Both the position numbers and the translations under genes were made by a program. Source: Oscillospiraceae bacterium (lineage in GTDB: Bacteria > Bacillota > Clostridia > Oscillospirales > Oscillospiraceae). Taken from it: a DNA stretch of 43,572 nucleotides. The stretch is from assembly GCA_017429325.1 (NCBI GenBank), contig JAFRPC010000035.1:1-43572 (forward strand). The letters run 5' to 3'. How positions within the stretch are numbered: position 1 is the stretch's first letter; every line of letters begins with the position of its first letter. The notes beneath the pieces are model-generated. The model had not been told where the DNA came from, did no database searches, and was given only the letters and a program-made list of their open reading frames with translations. Positions 24,201 to 32,646 of this stretch are shown piece after piece.

Positions 24201-24872
24201 ATGGAAAATCATTTTGAACTAATCGATAATTATCTGAAAGTATGCTCAGGAAAGGCAATAGATGTTTTTTACGAGTTATACCAATTTGTTGAACCTTTGG
24301 ATTTTGCCAAACAAGCAAGTGCTATAAAGTATATCTGCGAAAAAGTCGAAGAAATCGATAGTGACTTCAGTTACACCGCAAAAAGTCATTTTAGCGAACT
24401 GCAATACTCCAAAATAGACATCAAGTTTCAAAAAAAGAACCTGCTTCAAAAAATATCTGCGTTAACGATTAGTTCGTCTATAAATGCCGAAGATCCATGT
24501 GTATTTTATGAAAAATTGTGGTCTCTCGTCATCAAGCTTACATCAAAAACAACCCGTGAACGAGCGCTTGCTTTGTATATGTTATCGCGTAGTGAGTTGA
24601 TTCCCTATCGTCCGATAGGCACGGGAATCTCCATGGAAGATGAAGAGTATAGAAGAATCCTTCGCAATTTGGACCCCTCGTTGATTGATAACGTAGAATA
24701 TATCGTTAAGTTACATTATGATCAAAAGACACAGTTTAGCTCTTTACTCTTGGATTGGTTACTGAGTATAAACGGCAGGGAATCTCAAGTTGTCTTCTTA
24801 TCGATTATCTTAAATAACATAAAACGCACAACTAAGAGAAATATTCAAGAAGCTATTGAAAACGCCGATTAA
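24201..24872 (+). CDS. Uncharacterised all-helical protein (cassette gene 4)
   Basis: 223 residues, not recognised. The sequence looks entirely alpha-helical (for example FVEPLDFAKQASAIKYICEK and FYEKLWSLVIKLTSKTTRER) with no catalytic motif that I can see. The ATG at 24201 is chosen because GGAGG lies eleven bases upstream; an earlier ATG at 24192 is too close to that site. It is last in the AT-rich operon. After it, 228 bases without a gene hold the displaced tail of attachment copy 1. Confidence 0.65.
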   Translation: MENHFELIDNYLKVCSGKAIDVFYELYQFVEPLDFAKQASAIKYICEKVEEIDSDFSYTAKSHFSELQYSKIDIKFQKKNLLQKISALTISSSINAEDPCVFYEKLWSLVIKLTSKTTRERALALYMLSRSELIPYRPIGTGISMEDEEYRRILRNLDPSLIDNVEYIVKLHYDQKTQFSSLLLDWLLSINGRESQVVFLSIILNNIKRTTKRNIQEAIENAD

Positions 24873-25100
24873 CATCAAGCTGAATAAGCAGATTTGGAAA
24901 AATACATTTCTATGGCAGTTCCCTGAAAAGGAACCAAAAACGAATTGGTGTAGTTTGACCCAGACCGTGACCCAAACGCGGAAACGAGCCGATGGAATCA
25001 GCGGAGCGGAGACCAACTTCGGCCCGCTAAACTGGCCAAAACACCCGGCAGAAAGGGCCGGAAAGGCCTATAGAGCAGGGTGCGGAAGCTCGGATGAACG

Positions 25101-25275
25101 TTCGTAATCAGCAGGTCGCCGGTTCAAGTCCGGCCAGTAGCTCCACTGGCACCCGGTTTTCTTGCGAAAACCGGGTGTTTGTCTCCAAAAACGCCTCGAA
25201 AATGGAGTTTTTCCTCCACTTTGGCCTCAAATCGGTTTGGGTCAGCGTCTGGGGCAAGCGCCTGACCCACACAAG
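25101..25275 (+). repeat. Attachment-site repeat, copy 2
   Basis: The first 60 bases are identical to the tRNA-Thr 3' half plus its downstream sequence. Then comes a diverged copy of the terminator (ACCCGGTTTTC/GAAAACCGGGT, followed by GTTT), GTCTCCAAAA, and TTTGGGTCAGCGTCTGGG. The 5' half of the tRNA is absent. This is the expected product of site-specific integration into tRNA-Thr, and the integrase remnant lies next to it. Confidence 0.88.
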
Positions 25276-25343
25276 ACCCAAACGCGGAAATGACCGGAAA
25301 GCACCGCAGACCATGTTAGGTCCGCAGTGCTTTCCGGTCGTTC

Positions 25344-25457
25344 TGTCATTGCGAGGCTCCGCAGGAGCCGCGGCGATCCGTTCCCCAAAGCCTTCCCCTT
25401 GAGGGGAAGGTGGCATCGGGCGTCTCACGGAAGCCCGATGACGGATGAGGTGGCGTC
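25344..25457. repeat. Composite dispersed hairpin repeats
   Basis: A block of three hairpins: GGCTCC/GGAGCC within a GTCATTGCGAGGCTCC-type repeat, CCTTCCCC/GGGGAAGG, and ATCGGGC/GCCCGAT, ending GATGAGGTGGCG. Such chains recur between genes of many Clostridia. It sits between attachment copy 2 and the broken integrase. Confidence 0.65.
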
Positions 25458-25595
25458 AGTTTTTTGTTTCTGGATTATTGACTATTGACTATATAATGGC
25501 CTTATGTTATTCTGCCTACGGATGGACCAGCGTCTTGGCTGCTTTTTGCAGATGCCTCAAATGGGGTAGCGCTTCCATCCACTTTTTACATTTCT

Positions 25596-26497
25596 TCACC
25601 CAGTTAGGGGCTTGTTTTGTTCGGATACCCCAGTCCCGATTAGGTTTCCCATGATCGCCGCTGCCTGGTGCTGGGCGGCGGTGGTGGTGTGGGTGTAGGT
25701 CGCCAGGGTGAAGCCCGCGTTGCTGTGGCCCAGCATGGCGGAGACCGTTTTCACGTCCACGCCGTTTTGTAAGGCCAGCGTTGCGAAGGTGATTCCCCCG
25801 GTGAAGCGGGGGAAATGTCGCGAAGCGACAAAAGGGGGCCGTCGCCGGCGAGGCGATGCCGCAGATCGTGGAAGCGGATATGCTCCAGCCCCGCTTCTTT
25901 CAGGATCTTCTTGTGGAGGTTCACCACAGAATCCGGGTGGTACATCTCTCCAGCCACCGGAGAGGGGAAGATATACGGACTGCTCGGATGACTTTCTTTG
26001 TTTGCTTTTTTCTGCTGCTTCAACATGGTCAGCGTCTCCTCCGACAGGGCGATCTTCCGTACCGAGTTGGCTGTCTTGGGCGGGACCACCGTCAGCTTTC
26101 CGTCCGTCACGTAGGCCTGTTTGTTGACAGAGATCGTTCGCTCCTTCCAGTCCACATCTGTCCATTTCAGGGCCACCAGCTCGCTCTTTCTCATGCCGGT
26201 GGTCAGCTCCAGGAAGAACATGGGCAGCAAGCTTCTGGCGTCCGCCGCTTTCAGGTAGGCCTGGACCTGCTCCGGCTCCAGGGTCTTCATTTCCTTCCGC
26301 ACCAGCTTCGGAGGCTTGCAGTCGTCCACCGGATTGTATCGCAGCAGCTTCTCCCGGGCCGCTGCCTGGAGACAGGTATTGAGCATCGTGTGGATGCCCC
26401 GTATATAGGAAGCGCTGAATCCGGGCTTTTTCTCCCTCTGCGCTTCCCGCAAACGTCCGTTTGTGCGAAGGATCTTGTAAAACTATTGGATATACCT
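25596..26497 (-). pseudogene. Tyrosine integrase, broken by stop, truncation and 65-bp insertion
   Basis: The phage-type integrase catalytic domain is clear: ELTTGMRKSELVALKWTDVD (first Arg), HIRFHDLRH (H-x-x-R), TFATLALQNGVDVKTVSAML, GHSNAGFTLATYTH with the Tyr. The gene is dead. A 65-bp insert at 25791-25855 splits HDLRH from TFATLA and shifts the frame. An in-frame TAG (26483-26485) lies in YIQ-stop-FYKIL, and the N-terminal 70 or more residues are missing. It once served an element integrated at tRNA-Thr. The promoter of the EVE nuclease abuts its lost 5' end. Confidence 0.9.
25791..25855. repeat. 65-bp hairpin-chain insertion inside the integrase
   Basis: The insert starts GATTCCCCC and ends GGCGAGGCG. 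It holds CCCCC...GGGGG, GTCGC/GCGAC and TCGCCGGCGA palindromes in a row. Removing it restores the expected HDLRH-TFATLA join exactly. No transposase is encoded, so it is a very small non-autonomous mobile repeat. Confidence 0.85.
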
Positions 26498-26509
26498 GCT
26501 GAAACGGCA

Positions 26510-26538
26510 TTGATTTCATTTTCGTATTGATGTATAAT
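26510..26538 (+). promoter_or_regulatory. Promoter of the EVE nuclease gene
   Basis: TTGATT (26510-26515) and TATAAT (26533-26538) are 17 bases apart, about 35 bases before the GTG start. Confidence 0.75.
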
Positions 26539-26572
26539 CAATACGAAATTTGGTTGTTCGGAGGGAGAAAGT

Positions 26573-27550
26573 GTGGCAGCACATATTTTTGTTTTGAACG
26601 AGGACAATTACCAAGTGTGCGTGAGAAAAGGCATTGTAGGACTTCCGGAGGTTTCGCCGGATGCGAAAAATGCAAGCAATACGATAGACGGTCTAATTTC
26701 CCGACTATCGCTGATTAAAGAAAATGACTATATCCTGTTTTATATCACGGGAAAGAAGGAACTGCGTGGTTTATGGAAAGCTTGTGGTGACGCCTTTTAT
26801 GATGAAACGCCGGTGTGGACAGACAAGATCTATCCCTTTCGATATCGGCTGTCCAATACTGAATATAGTTTTGAGAAGCCGCTCCATCTGCATGATATAT
26901 TTGACTTGCAAAGTGCGGGAAAGATCTGGACTTTTGCATTAAACCGCGCTTCAGGCTCCAATGCAGTTTTTTCAATTACTGATACTGAATTTTCCGTCCT
27001 CTTGAATGAATACTTTAAGATCAATCCGTTTTCTATAAAACGGAATATTATTATGGAGCCATATCCGGTTCGCCAACCAAATCTGTTTGAGCACCTCCAT
27101 TTTACACCTGCGCAAGAACCTAAGTACGAATACACGCTTATGTCACTTCTACTGAGAGATTTTGCCCAAAGACGCCATGTAGAAACATTTGGGCAGTATA
27201 CAGATTTTTTACCATATGTTCCCACAAATTTACAAACCGAGATGGATATTCTTCTTCTTTTCGGCAGTCCAAGCAATCCCAAAGAAATTGTGTCCTATGA
27301 TGTTTTGGAACTGAAACGAGACCTCTTTGACGAGAAAGCGTTAAAACAACTCATCGGGTACGAATCGTGGTTTATCCAGAAAAAAGTCCATGGCGATTTG
27401 AATATGGTTCGTACTACGGCAATAGCCGCTCGGTTTGAACCATCTGTTGTTGCCTATGTGCAAAAAAGGAAGCAAATTGAAGACAAAGAAATAAAGCTGC
27501 TGCGCTATGAATATCGGGACAATGCTATCCAACTCCTTCCAGTGTGTTAA
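26573..27550 (+). CDS. EVE-domain / PD-(D/E)XK nuclease, putative modification-dependent restriction enzyme
   Basis: 325 residues. The N-terminal part (about 1-140) looks like an EVE/PUA-like domain that binds modified bases: KENDYILFYITGKKELRGLW at 49-68 and then ETPVWTDKIYPFRYRL. The C-terminal part has a PD-(D/E)XK nuclease core: Glu186 in the first helix, Asp225 in EMDILLLFG, Glu246 and Lys248 in VLELKRD, and Gln259 in the following helix. This order of base reader plus nuclease suits a type IV enzyme that cuts DNA with modified cytosine. No methylase lies nearby, as expected for that type. The GTG start follows GGAGGGAG. The gene is AT-richer than the host. Confidence 0.7.
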   Translation: MAAHIFVLNEDNYQVCVRKGIVGLPEVSPDAKNASNTIDGLISRLSLIKENDYILFYITGKKELRGLWKACGDAFYDETPVWTDKIYPFRYRLSNTEYSFEKPLHLHDIFDLQSAGKIWTFALNRASGSNAVFSITDTEFSVLLNEYFKINPFSIKRNIIMEPYPVRQPNLFEHLHFTPAQEPKYEYTLMSLLLRDFAQRRHVETFGQYTDFLPYVPTNLQTEMDILLLFGSPSNPKEIVSYDVLELKRDLFDEKALKQLIGYESWFIQKKVHGDLNMVRTTAIAARFEPSVVAYVQKRKQIEDKEIKLLRYEYRDNAIQLLPVC

Positions 27551-27657
27551 TCCAACACGCAACAGGAAAGCGGGCCAGAATACAAAAACCTTCCCGCGCT
27601 GAATCGGGTCAGGAAAAAGCTTGTGAATGACATGTCGAAATGAGGGGACACTAAATT

Positions 27658-27981
27658 GTGAGAGACGTAAACGAAAAAGACTGGAAGCTGTTTCGCAGCA
27701 AGCTCCCCGGCTGGCAGGAAGCGTATATGGAAAAGCTGGTCGAGGATTATAAGGCCCTGCTGAGCGGCACTGAGAATGCCTCTGAGAAATATTGGGCCTT
27801 GGCGGAAAGAATCAGACAGGACAAGCGCAGTCCCGGCGTGGTGCTCTATGATGTAAGGCGATCAAGAATGGAGATACATCTCCTCCAGCTGCTTCGCTGC
27901 AAGGTGATCCAGTTACAGGATCTGGAGGACTTCAGCGAGGAGCTGCGTGAAAGGCTTGCTTGGATTATGGGTAATGTATAA
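27658..27981 (+). CDS. Conserved hypothetical protein (DKRSPGV family)
   Basis: 107 residues. It resembles a small protein common in Clostridia with the pattern KDWKLFRSKLPGWQEAYMEK, AERIRQDKRSPGV and LEDFSEELRERL. Its function is unknown. It is helical with no signal peptide. The GTG start follows GAGGGG. It lies between the EVE nuclease and attachment copy 3. About 100 bases on its 5' side and 130 on its 3' side hold nothing recognisable. Confidence 0.7.
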   Translation: MRDVNEKDWKLFRSKLPGWQEAYMEKLVEDYKALLSGTENASEKYWALAERIRQDKRSPGVVLYDVRRSRMEIHLLQLLRCKVIQLQDLEDFSEELRERLAWIMGNV

Positions 27982-28115
27982 ATCATTTTTTGAATATCTA
28001 TCTGCAAAAGCAGGCAGAACAGGAAAAAAGCGCTTTGCGAAAACAGCAAATACAACCACAACTTATAAAACTGACTTACGCGGTAATATTGATATCTATA
28101 TCTTTTTTTCCCGCA

Positions 28116-28275
28116 TAGCCACTGGCACCCGGTTTTCTTGTGAAAATCGGGTGTTTTGTCTCCAAAAACGCCTCAAAATTGGCATTCTTCCTCCGCTTTT
28201 GCCTCAAGGCGGTATGGGTCAGCTTCTGGATCAAGCGCTTGACCCAAACATGACCTAAACGTGGCAGTCAGCGGA
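28116..28275 (+). repeat. Attachment-site repeat, copy 3 (flank only)
   Basis: Starts at TAGCCACTGGCACCC, matching the end of tRNA-Thr and its flank, then follows the other copies with about 80% identity: terminator stem ACCCGGTTTTC/GAAAATCGGGT, GTCTCCAAAA, ATGGGTCAGC and GCTTGACCCAAAC. The tRNA part itself is missing, so this is an older or deleted boundary of an accreted element. Confidence 0.8.
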
Positions 28276-28462
28276 AACCACCGGAGAATGTCAAGACCGA
28301 AATCCGGCAGGTCCTGACTCCATCATATTATACGCTTCCTCTATTTCTCTGTGATTCATATTGAAAGCTATGCTTAGATTGATTATAATATCGCAGGAAG
28401 CCGAAAAGGCATCGAAACCTTTTGACTATCGATATAATGACAGAAACGAGGAGGAAAACCAT

Positions 28463-29275
28463 ATGAATAACAAGGTTACTCCCATCGGTGCACATGCGGA
28501 GCACGATACTGTCTTACAAGCGCTTCGGAACGTTGTGCACCGCATTAGCCCAAAGATAGCCGCAAACGCTTTTCTGTATAGTCTTTCCACGCGGGCTTTA
28601 GAATATCGCTCAGTACTTGGAAGTTACTGGTATGCTGTTGCGATTCCAGATCATACGCCCACTGACAGTTGGCATTGTTACGATTGCGGGTGGTACAGCA
28701 AAAACCGAACTCGCTATTCTCCAAACAATCAAGCGGCAATGGAAAGCGTTTTAGAGCAATTGATAACGCCAGAAACTGCTGCTCTAAAGGATGCGCTGCT
28801 GCTGGCACTGGAGTCCGTTATTCTGGGAAACTCCGGAAAGCCTGATTACAGTTGTGTACATACATCTCCTCAACAATGTCTGCTTGTATTGCAGCATTTT
28901 CTCACATTGCCGCCTGTACAGCACACAGAGCAGGACGAACTGCTTCTGCAAAAGCTCTTGCAGTGTGTGTACGCAATAGAGCCTCATCAGCGGGGACGTG
29001 TTCTGCAAAAGACAATAACAAAAGCGAGGATCATTAGGTCCAATGCATACGAAATTGACGACCTTCTGAATGCATTGGGCATTTGCGGTGTACTGTCGTC
29101 TAAGCGAGCTCCCTGTTATATAGAGTTTTTCCCTAATGAATATCAACGGAGTCCAGAAACAGACACAGATCTGTTGTACCCACTCAATTGGTGGCGTGCT
29201 AGTGACGGCGTCAACCAAGAACGCTACCAAATAGTCTTTGGCAAGCCCTGGCCGGGACCTATCATGATAGAGTGA
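28463..29275 (+). CDS. Uncharacterised 270-residue protein
   Basis: Not recognised as a named family. It is mostly helical. A CYDCGWY pair of cysteines sits near residue 64, and the C-terminal part has DDLLNALGICGVLSS, then LNWWRASDGVNQERYQIVFG, which look conserved-domain-like and could be a nucleic-acid-binding or winged-helix end. The ATG is chosen because GAGGAGG lies ten bases upstream. It lies between attachment copy 3 and an integrase remnant, so it is cargo of an accreted element. Confidence 0.65.
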   Translation: MNNKVTPIGAHAEHDTVLQALRNVVHRISPKIAANAFLYSLSTRALEYRSVLGSYWYAVAIPDHTPTDSWHCYDCGWYSKNRTRYSPNNQAAMESVLEQLITPETAALKDALLLALESVILGNSGKPDYSCVHTSPQQCLLVLQHFLTLPPVQHTEQDELLLQKLLQCVYAIEPHQRGRVLQKTITKARIIRSNAYEIDDLLNALGICGVLSSKRAPCYIEFFPNEYQRSPETDTDLLYPLNWWRASDGVNQERYQIVFGKPWPGPIMIE

Positions 29276-29279
29276 GTCG

Positions 29280-29425
29280 GAGACAGTTCTAATCGGGTAT
29301 TCTCGGATCCGACTATACTCCCCATGATTGCCGCTGCCTGGTGTTGGGTTGACGTGGTGGAGTAGGTGCAGGCAGCCAGGGTGAATCCTGCGTTGCTGTG
29401 GCCCAGCATTGCGGAGACGGCTTAC
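29280..29425 (-). pseudogene. Remnant of a second tyrosine integrase (C-terminus)
   Basis: Only VSAMLGHSNAGFTLAACTYS and STQHQAAAIMGSIVG remain, clearly homologous to the C-terminus of the integrase at 25.6-26.5 kb but diverged from it. The catalytic Tyr is in the remaining part; everything before VSAML is gone. It marks a second, older integration event at the same tRNA. Confidence 0.85.
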
Positions 29426-29440
29426 ACAAATAAATCAGCG

Positions 29441-29469
29441 TTGCCATCCTGATGCAAACATGATATAAT
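29441..29469 (+). promoter_or_regulatory. Promoter of the TOTE-like gene
   Basis: TTGCCA (29441-29446) and TATAAT (29464-29469) are 17 bases apart, about 85 bases before the ATG and just past the integrase remnant. Confidence 0.7.
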
Positions 29470-29554
29470 TGCTTTATCAAATCACAGTGTTTGTGAAAAG
29501 ATGTTTCCGCATCAAACGGAATAGGAAATATGAAAAGAGCGATGAGCGAAGCTT

Positions 29555-32500
29555 ATGGATGCAAAAGATCGGCAAATTGAACGGCTGACAGCGCGGGTCG
29601 AAGCGTTGGAGCGGGAGAACAAGATGCTTTGGGATCTGCTGCGGAGGGGGACGGGCGAAGAAGATTGTTGGCCGCCGCTCTCGTTTGCGGAGGATGCGCA
29701 TCTTGACGACTGCTTGCAGGCGGGCAGGGCTTCCGAGAAATCGGCACCGCCGACCACAGCGCCTCTTGCCGCATCAGAGCCGATGACGATTGCGCCTCCT
29801 GTCGCATCAGAGCCGACGATAATTGCAGCTCCCGCTGTACCGGAAGCGAGGAAAGTGCGCAGCGGCCTCAATCAATATGCGCCGCCTGACGAGAAGATCG
29901 CGTTGTTTCGGTCGTTGTTTCGAGGGCGGGAGGACGTCTATGCCCGGCGCTGGCAGAGCTTGAAGACTGGGAAAAGCGGATATTCCCCCGCCTGCGCCAA
30001 CGAGTGGGTGCCCGGCGTCTGCCCGAAGCCGAAGGGCAGCTGCAAGGACTGTGCACACCGGGAGCTGCTGCCGCTGACTGACGCGGTGATCGAAACCCAT
30101 TTGCGCGGGCGCGACGCATACGGGCGGGACGTGATAGGCATCTATCCGATCCTGCCCGACGACACCTGCTGCTTTCTGGCCCTGGACTTCGACGACGAGG
30201 GATGGCGAGAGAACGTGACCGCCGTCCGGGAGGTCTGCCGCCGCTGGGAACTGCCCTGCGCGGTGGAGCGCTCCCGGAGCGGGGAAGGTGCGCATCTCTG
30301 GCTGTTTTTTGAGGCTGCCGTTTCCTGCGCCGAGGCCCGGCGGCTGGGGACGGCTCTTTTGACTGCCGCGATGACAATCGGAGGCACCCTGAAACTGACC
30401 GCCTATGACCGCATGTTTCCCAATCAGGACACCCTGCCAAAGGGTGGATTTGGGAATTTGATTTCCTTGCCCCTCCAGGGGCAAGCTCGGAAAAACGGCA
30501 ACAGTATCTTTGTGAACGAGCAATTTGCGCCATATCCGGACCAGTGGGCGTTCCTGGCCTCCACCCGAAAACTGTCTGCGGACGAATTTGAAGCGGCTTG
30601 TCAACTCCATGCCCGAGGCAACATTTTTGGCAATCTGCTCCCCAGCGAGGAAACGCCGAAGCCCTGGGAAAAGAAGACGCCTGTCCGATTGACTGCCATG
30701 GACTTTCCCGCTGAGCTGGAGATCATCCGGAGCAATCTGCTCCATCTGCCCCAGGCGGGGCTGTCCCCGCGGGCAAAGGACCAACTCGTCCGGCTGGCAG
30801 CCTTCCGCAACCCGGACTTTTACCGAGCTCAGGCCCTGCGCCTGCCCATCTACAATAAGCCCCGCATTCTCAACACCGCCGAGGAGCGGGACGGGTACCT
30901 GGCCCTGCCCAGGGGCTGCGAGGAAGGACTGACGGAGCTGCTGGACTGTGCCTACGCCGCATATACCTTTGCCGAGCGTCGGAACGCGGGTCGGGAGATC
31001 CGGGTCAGCTTCACCGGCGAGCTTCGCCCGGAACAACTCCCGGCAGCGAAGGCACTGCTGGCCCATGATACCGGCGTTCTGGCCGCGGCGACAGCCTTCG
31101 GGAAAACCGTAGTCGCCGCCTGGCTGATCGGCAAACGGAAGGTCAACACGCTCATTTTGGTCCATTCCCAAGCCCTGCTGAATCAGTGGCGTTCCGCCCT
31201 GGAGGAATTCCTGCGAATCGACGAGATTCTGGAGCCCCTCCCCGGCAAGCGAGGTCGAAAAAAGAGTCGCCCGCTGATTGGGCAGCTCGGCGGCGGCAAA
31301 AACACACTCTCCGGCCTTGTGGATGTAGCAATCATGCAGTCTCTCCTGTCCGGCGACGAGGTGAGTGGGCTGGTCAAAGACTATGGGCAGGTCATCGTGG
31401 ACGAATGCCACCACGTCTCCGCTGTGACCTTTGAACGGATCATGAAGGAGGTTGCAGCGAAATATGTGCACGGGCTCAGCGCCACGCCCACCCGTGCGGA
31501 CGGCTGTCAACCGATTGTATTTCTGCAATGCGGGCCGATTCGGTATCAGGTGGACGCAAAGGAGCAGGCAAAGAAACGCGGCTTTGTACAGTTCATTATC
31601 CCGCGCTTTACAGCATTTCGTACCGCTGCGGAAGAGAAGGGCGTCGCTTCAATGTATAACGCTCTGGCGGAGGACGAGCAGCGAAATCTAATGATCGTTC
31701 GGGATGTAAAGCGGGCTCTTGCTCAGGGCCGCAGCCCGATCCTGCTGACGGAGCGGCGCGAGCATGTGGAACGACTGGCAGCTCTGTTGGCCCCGTGCTG
31801 CCCTAATGTGATCACGATGTACGGGACGACTTCCGCAAAACTGCGCCGGGAAACCATGGAACGGTTGGAAGTCGTTCCGCCGACAGAGCCGCTGGCAGTC
31901 ATTGCCACCGGAAAATATGTGGGGGAGGGCTTCGACTGTCCCCGACTCGATACTCTGTTCCTCGCCCTGCCTGTGGCCTGGAAGGGTACCGTGGCGCAGT
32001 ATGTCGGTCGGCTTCATCGGAACTATCCCAGCAAAGATGAGGTACAGGTTTACGACTACGTAGATATTCATGTGCCGATGTTGGAAAATATGTACCAGAA
32101 GCGATTGAAAGCCTACGCTGCAATAGGTTATCACATAAAGGCTGACGCCGAAACGCCGCTTACAAAGGACTTGATCTATGACGGCAAAAGCTTTTACCCG
32201 GTGATCTGTCAGGATCTGCAAAGTGCTGAAAAGGAGATCCTGATTGTCAGTCCGTTTATGTCAAAAGTCCGACTGAAAAAGCTGGTAAAGGTTCTAACAG
32301 AGCCGATCCTGCGTGGGGTCGCAGTCAAGGCAATCGTTCGCCCGCCGGAAGATTTGCCGCTCAGGGATCGAAAGGCCGTGCCGGACGATGCGGAATACTT
32401 AATGGATTATGGCATTCAGGTGGTGTTTCGTTCCGGGTTTCATCAGAAGTTCACGGTGATCGACGGTCGCATCTCCTGGTACGGCAGTGTCAACATTCTC

Positions 32501-32602
32501 AGCTTCGGCAAGTCGGAGGAGAGCGTCATGCGACTGGAGAGCTCTGAAATCGCGGGCGAACTGATCGGCACCGTGACAAAAGAAACAGAAACGGAGAAAT
32601 AA
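29555..32602 (+). CDS. TOTE-type conflict protein: primase-polymerase, SF2 helicase and PLD nuclease
   Basis: A 1,015-residue multidomain protein. An N-terminal coiled coil (1-30) and a Pro/Ala linker lead into an archaeo-eukaryotic primase domain. That domain has a Cys cluster (Cys147, 156, 163, 166), the metal motif LALDFDDE (Asp211, Asp213) and SGEGAHLWLFF (His247). Then comes a superfamily-2 helicase: ATAFGKT (512-518), DECHH (616-620), SATPTR (642-647), QYVGRLHR (815-822). The end is a single phospholipase-D motif HQKFTVIDG...GS (963-978), a nuclease fold. This order is that of TOTE conflict-system effectors, thought to attack invader nucleic acid. RecQ follows after 44 bases. Confidence 0.82.
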   Translation: MDAKDRQIERLTARVEALERENKMLWDLLRRGTGEEDCWPPLSFAEDAHLDDCLQAGRASEKSAPPTTAPLAASEPMTIAPPVASEPTIIAAPAVPEARKVRSGLNQYAPPDEKIALFRSLFRGREDVYARRWQSLKTGKSGYSPACANEWVPGVCPKPKGSCKDCAHRELLPLTDAVIETHLRGRDAYGRDVIGIYPILPDDTCCFLALDFDDEGWRENVTAVREVCRRWELPCAVERSRSGEGAHLWLFFEAAVSCAEARRLGTALLTAAMTIGGTLKLTAYDRMFPNQDTLPKGGFGNLISLPLQGQARKNGNSIFVNEQFAPYPDQWAFLASTRKLSADEFEAACQLHARGNIFGNLLPSEETPKPWEKKTPVRLTAMDFPAELEIIRSNLLHLPQAGLSPRAKDQLVRLAAFRNPDFYRAQALRLPIYNKPRILNTAEERDGYLALPRGCEEGLTELLDCAYAAYTFAERRNAGREIRVSFTGELRPEQLPAAKALLAHDTGVLAAATAFGKTVVAAWLIGKRKVNTLILVHSQALLNQWRSALEEFLRIDEILEPLPGKRGRKKSRPLIGQLGGGKNTLSGLVDVAIMQSLLSGDEVSGLVKDYGQVIVDECHHVSAVTFERIMKEVAAKYVHGLSATPTRADGCQPIVFLQCGPIRYQVDAKEQAKKRGFVQFIIPRFTAFRTAAEEKGVASMYNALAEDEQRNLMIVRDVKRALAQGRSPILLTERREHVERLAALLAPCCPNVITMYGTTSAKLRRETMERLEVVPPTEPLAVIATGKYVGEGFDCPRLDTLFLALPVAWKGTVAQYVGRLHRNYPSKDEVQVYDYVDIHVPMLENMYQKRLKAYAAIGYHIKADAETPLTKDLIYDGKSFYPVICQDLQSAEKEILIVSPFMSKVRLKKLVKVLTEPILRGVAVKAIVRPPEDLPLRDRKAVPDDAEYLMDYGIQVVFRSGFHQKFTVIDGRISWYGSVNILSFGKSEESVMRLESSEIAGELIGTVTKETETEK

Positions 32603-32646
32603 AGGCAGCGCAAGGATAAAAACATTGACAGGGCAAGGAGACAAAC

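Noticed and set aside
25445-25654. Small membrane protein between the repeats and the integrase
   Set aside because: It has no ribosome site, runs antisense into the integrase 3' end and resembles no protein.
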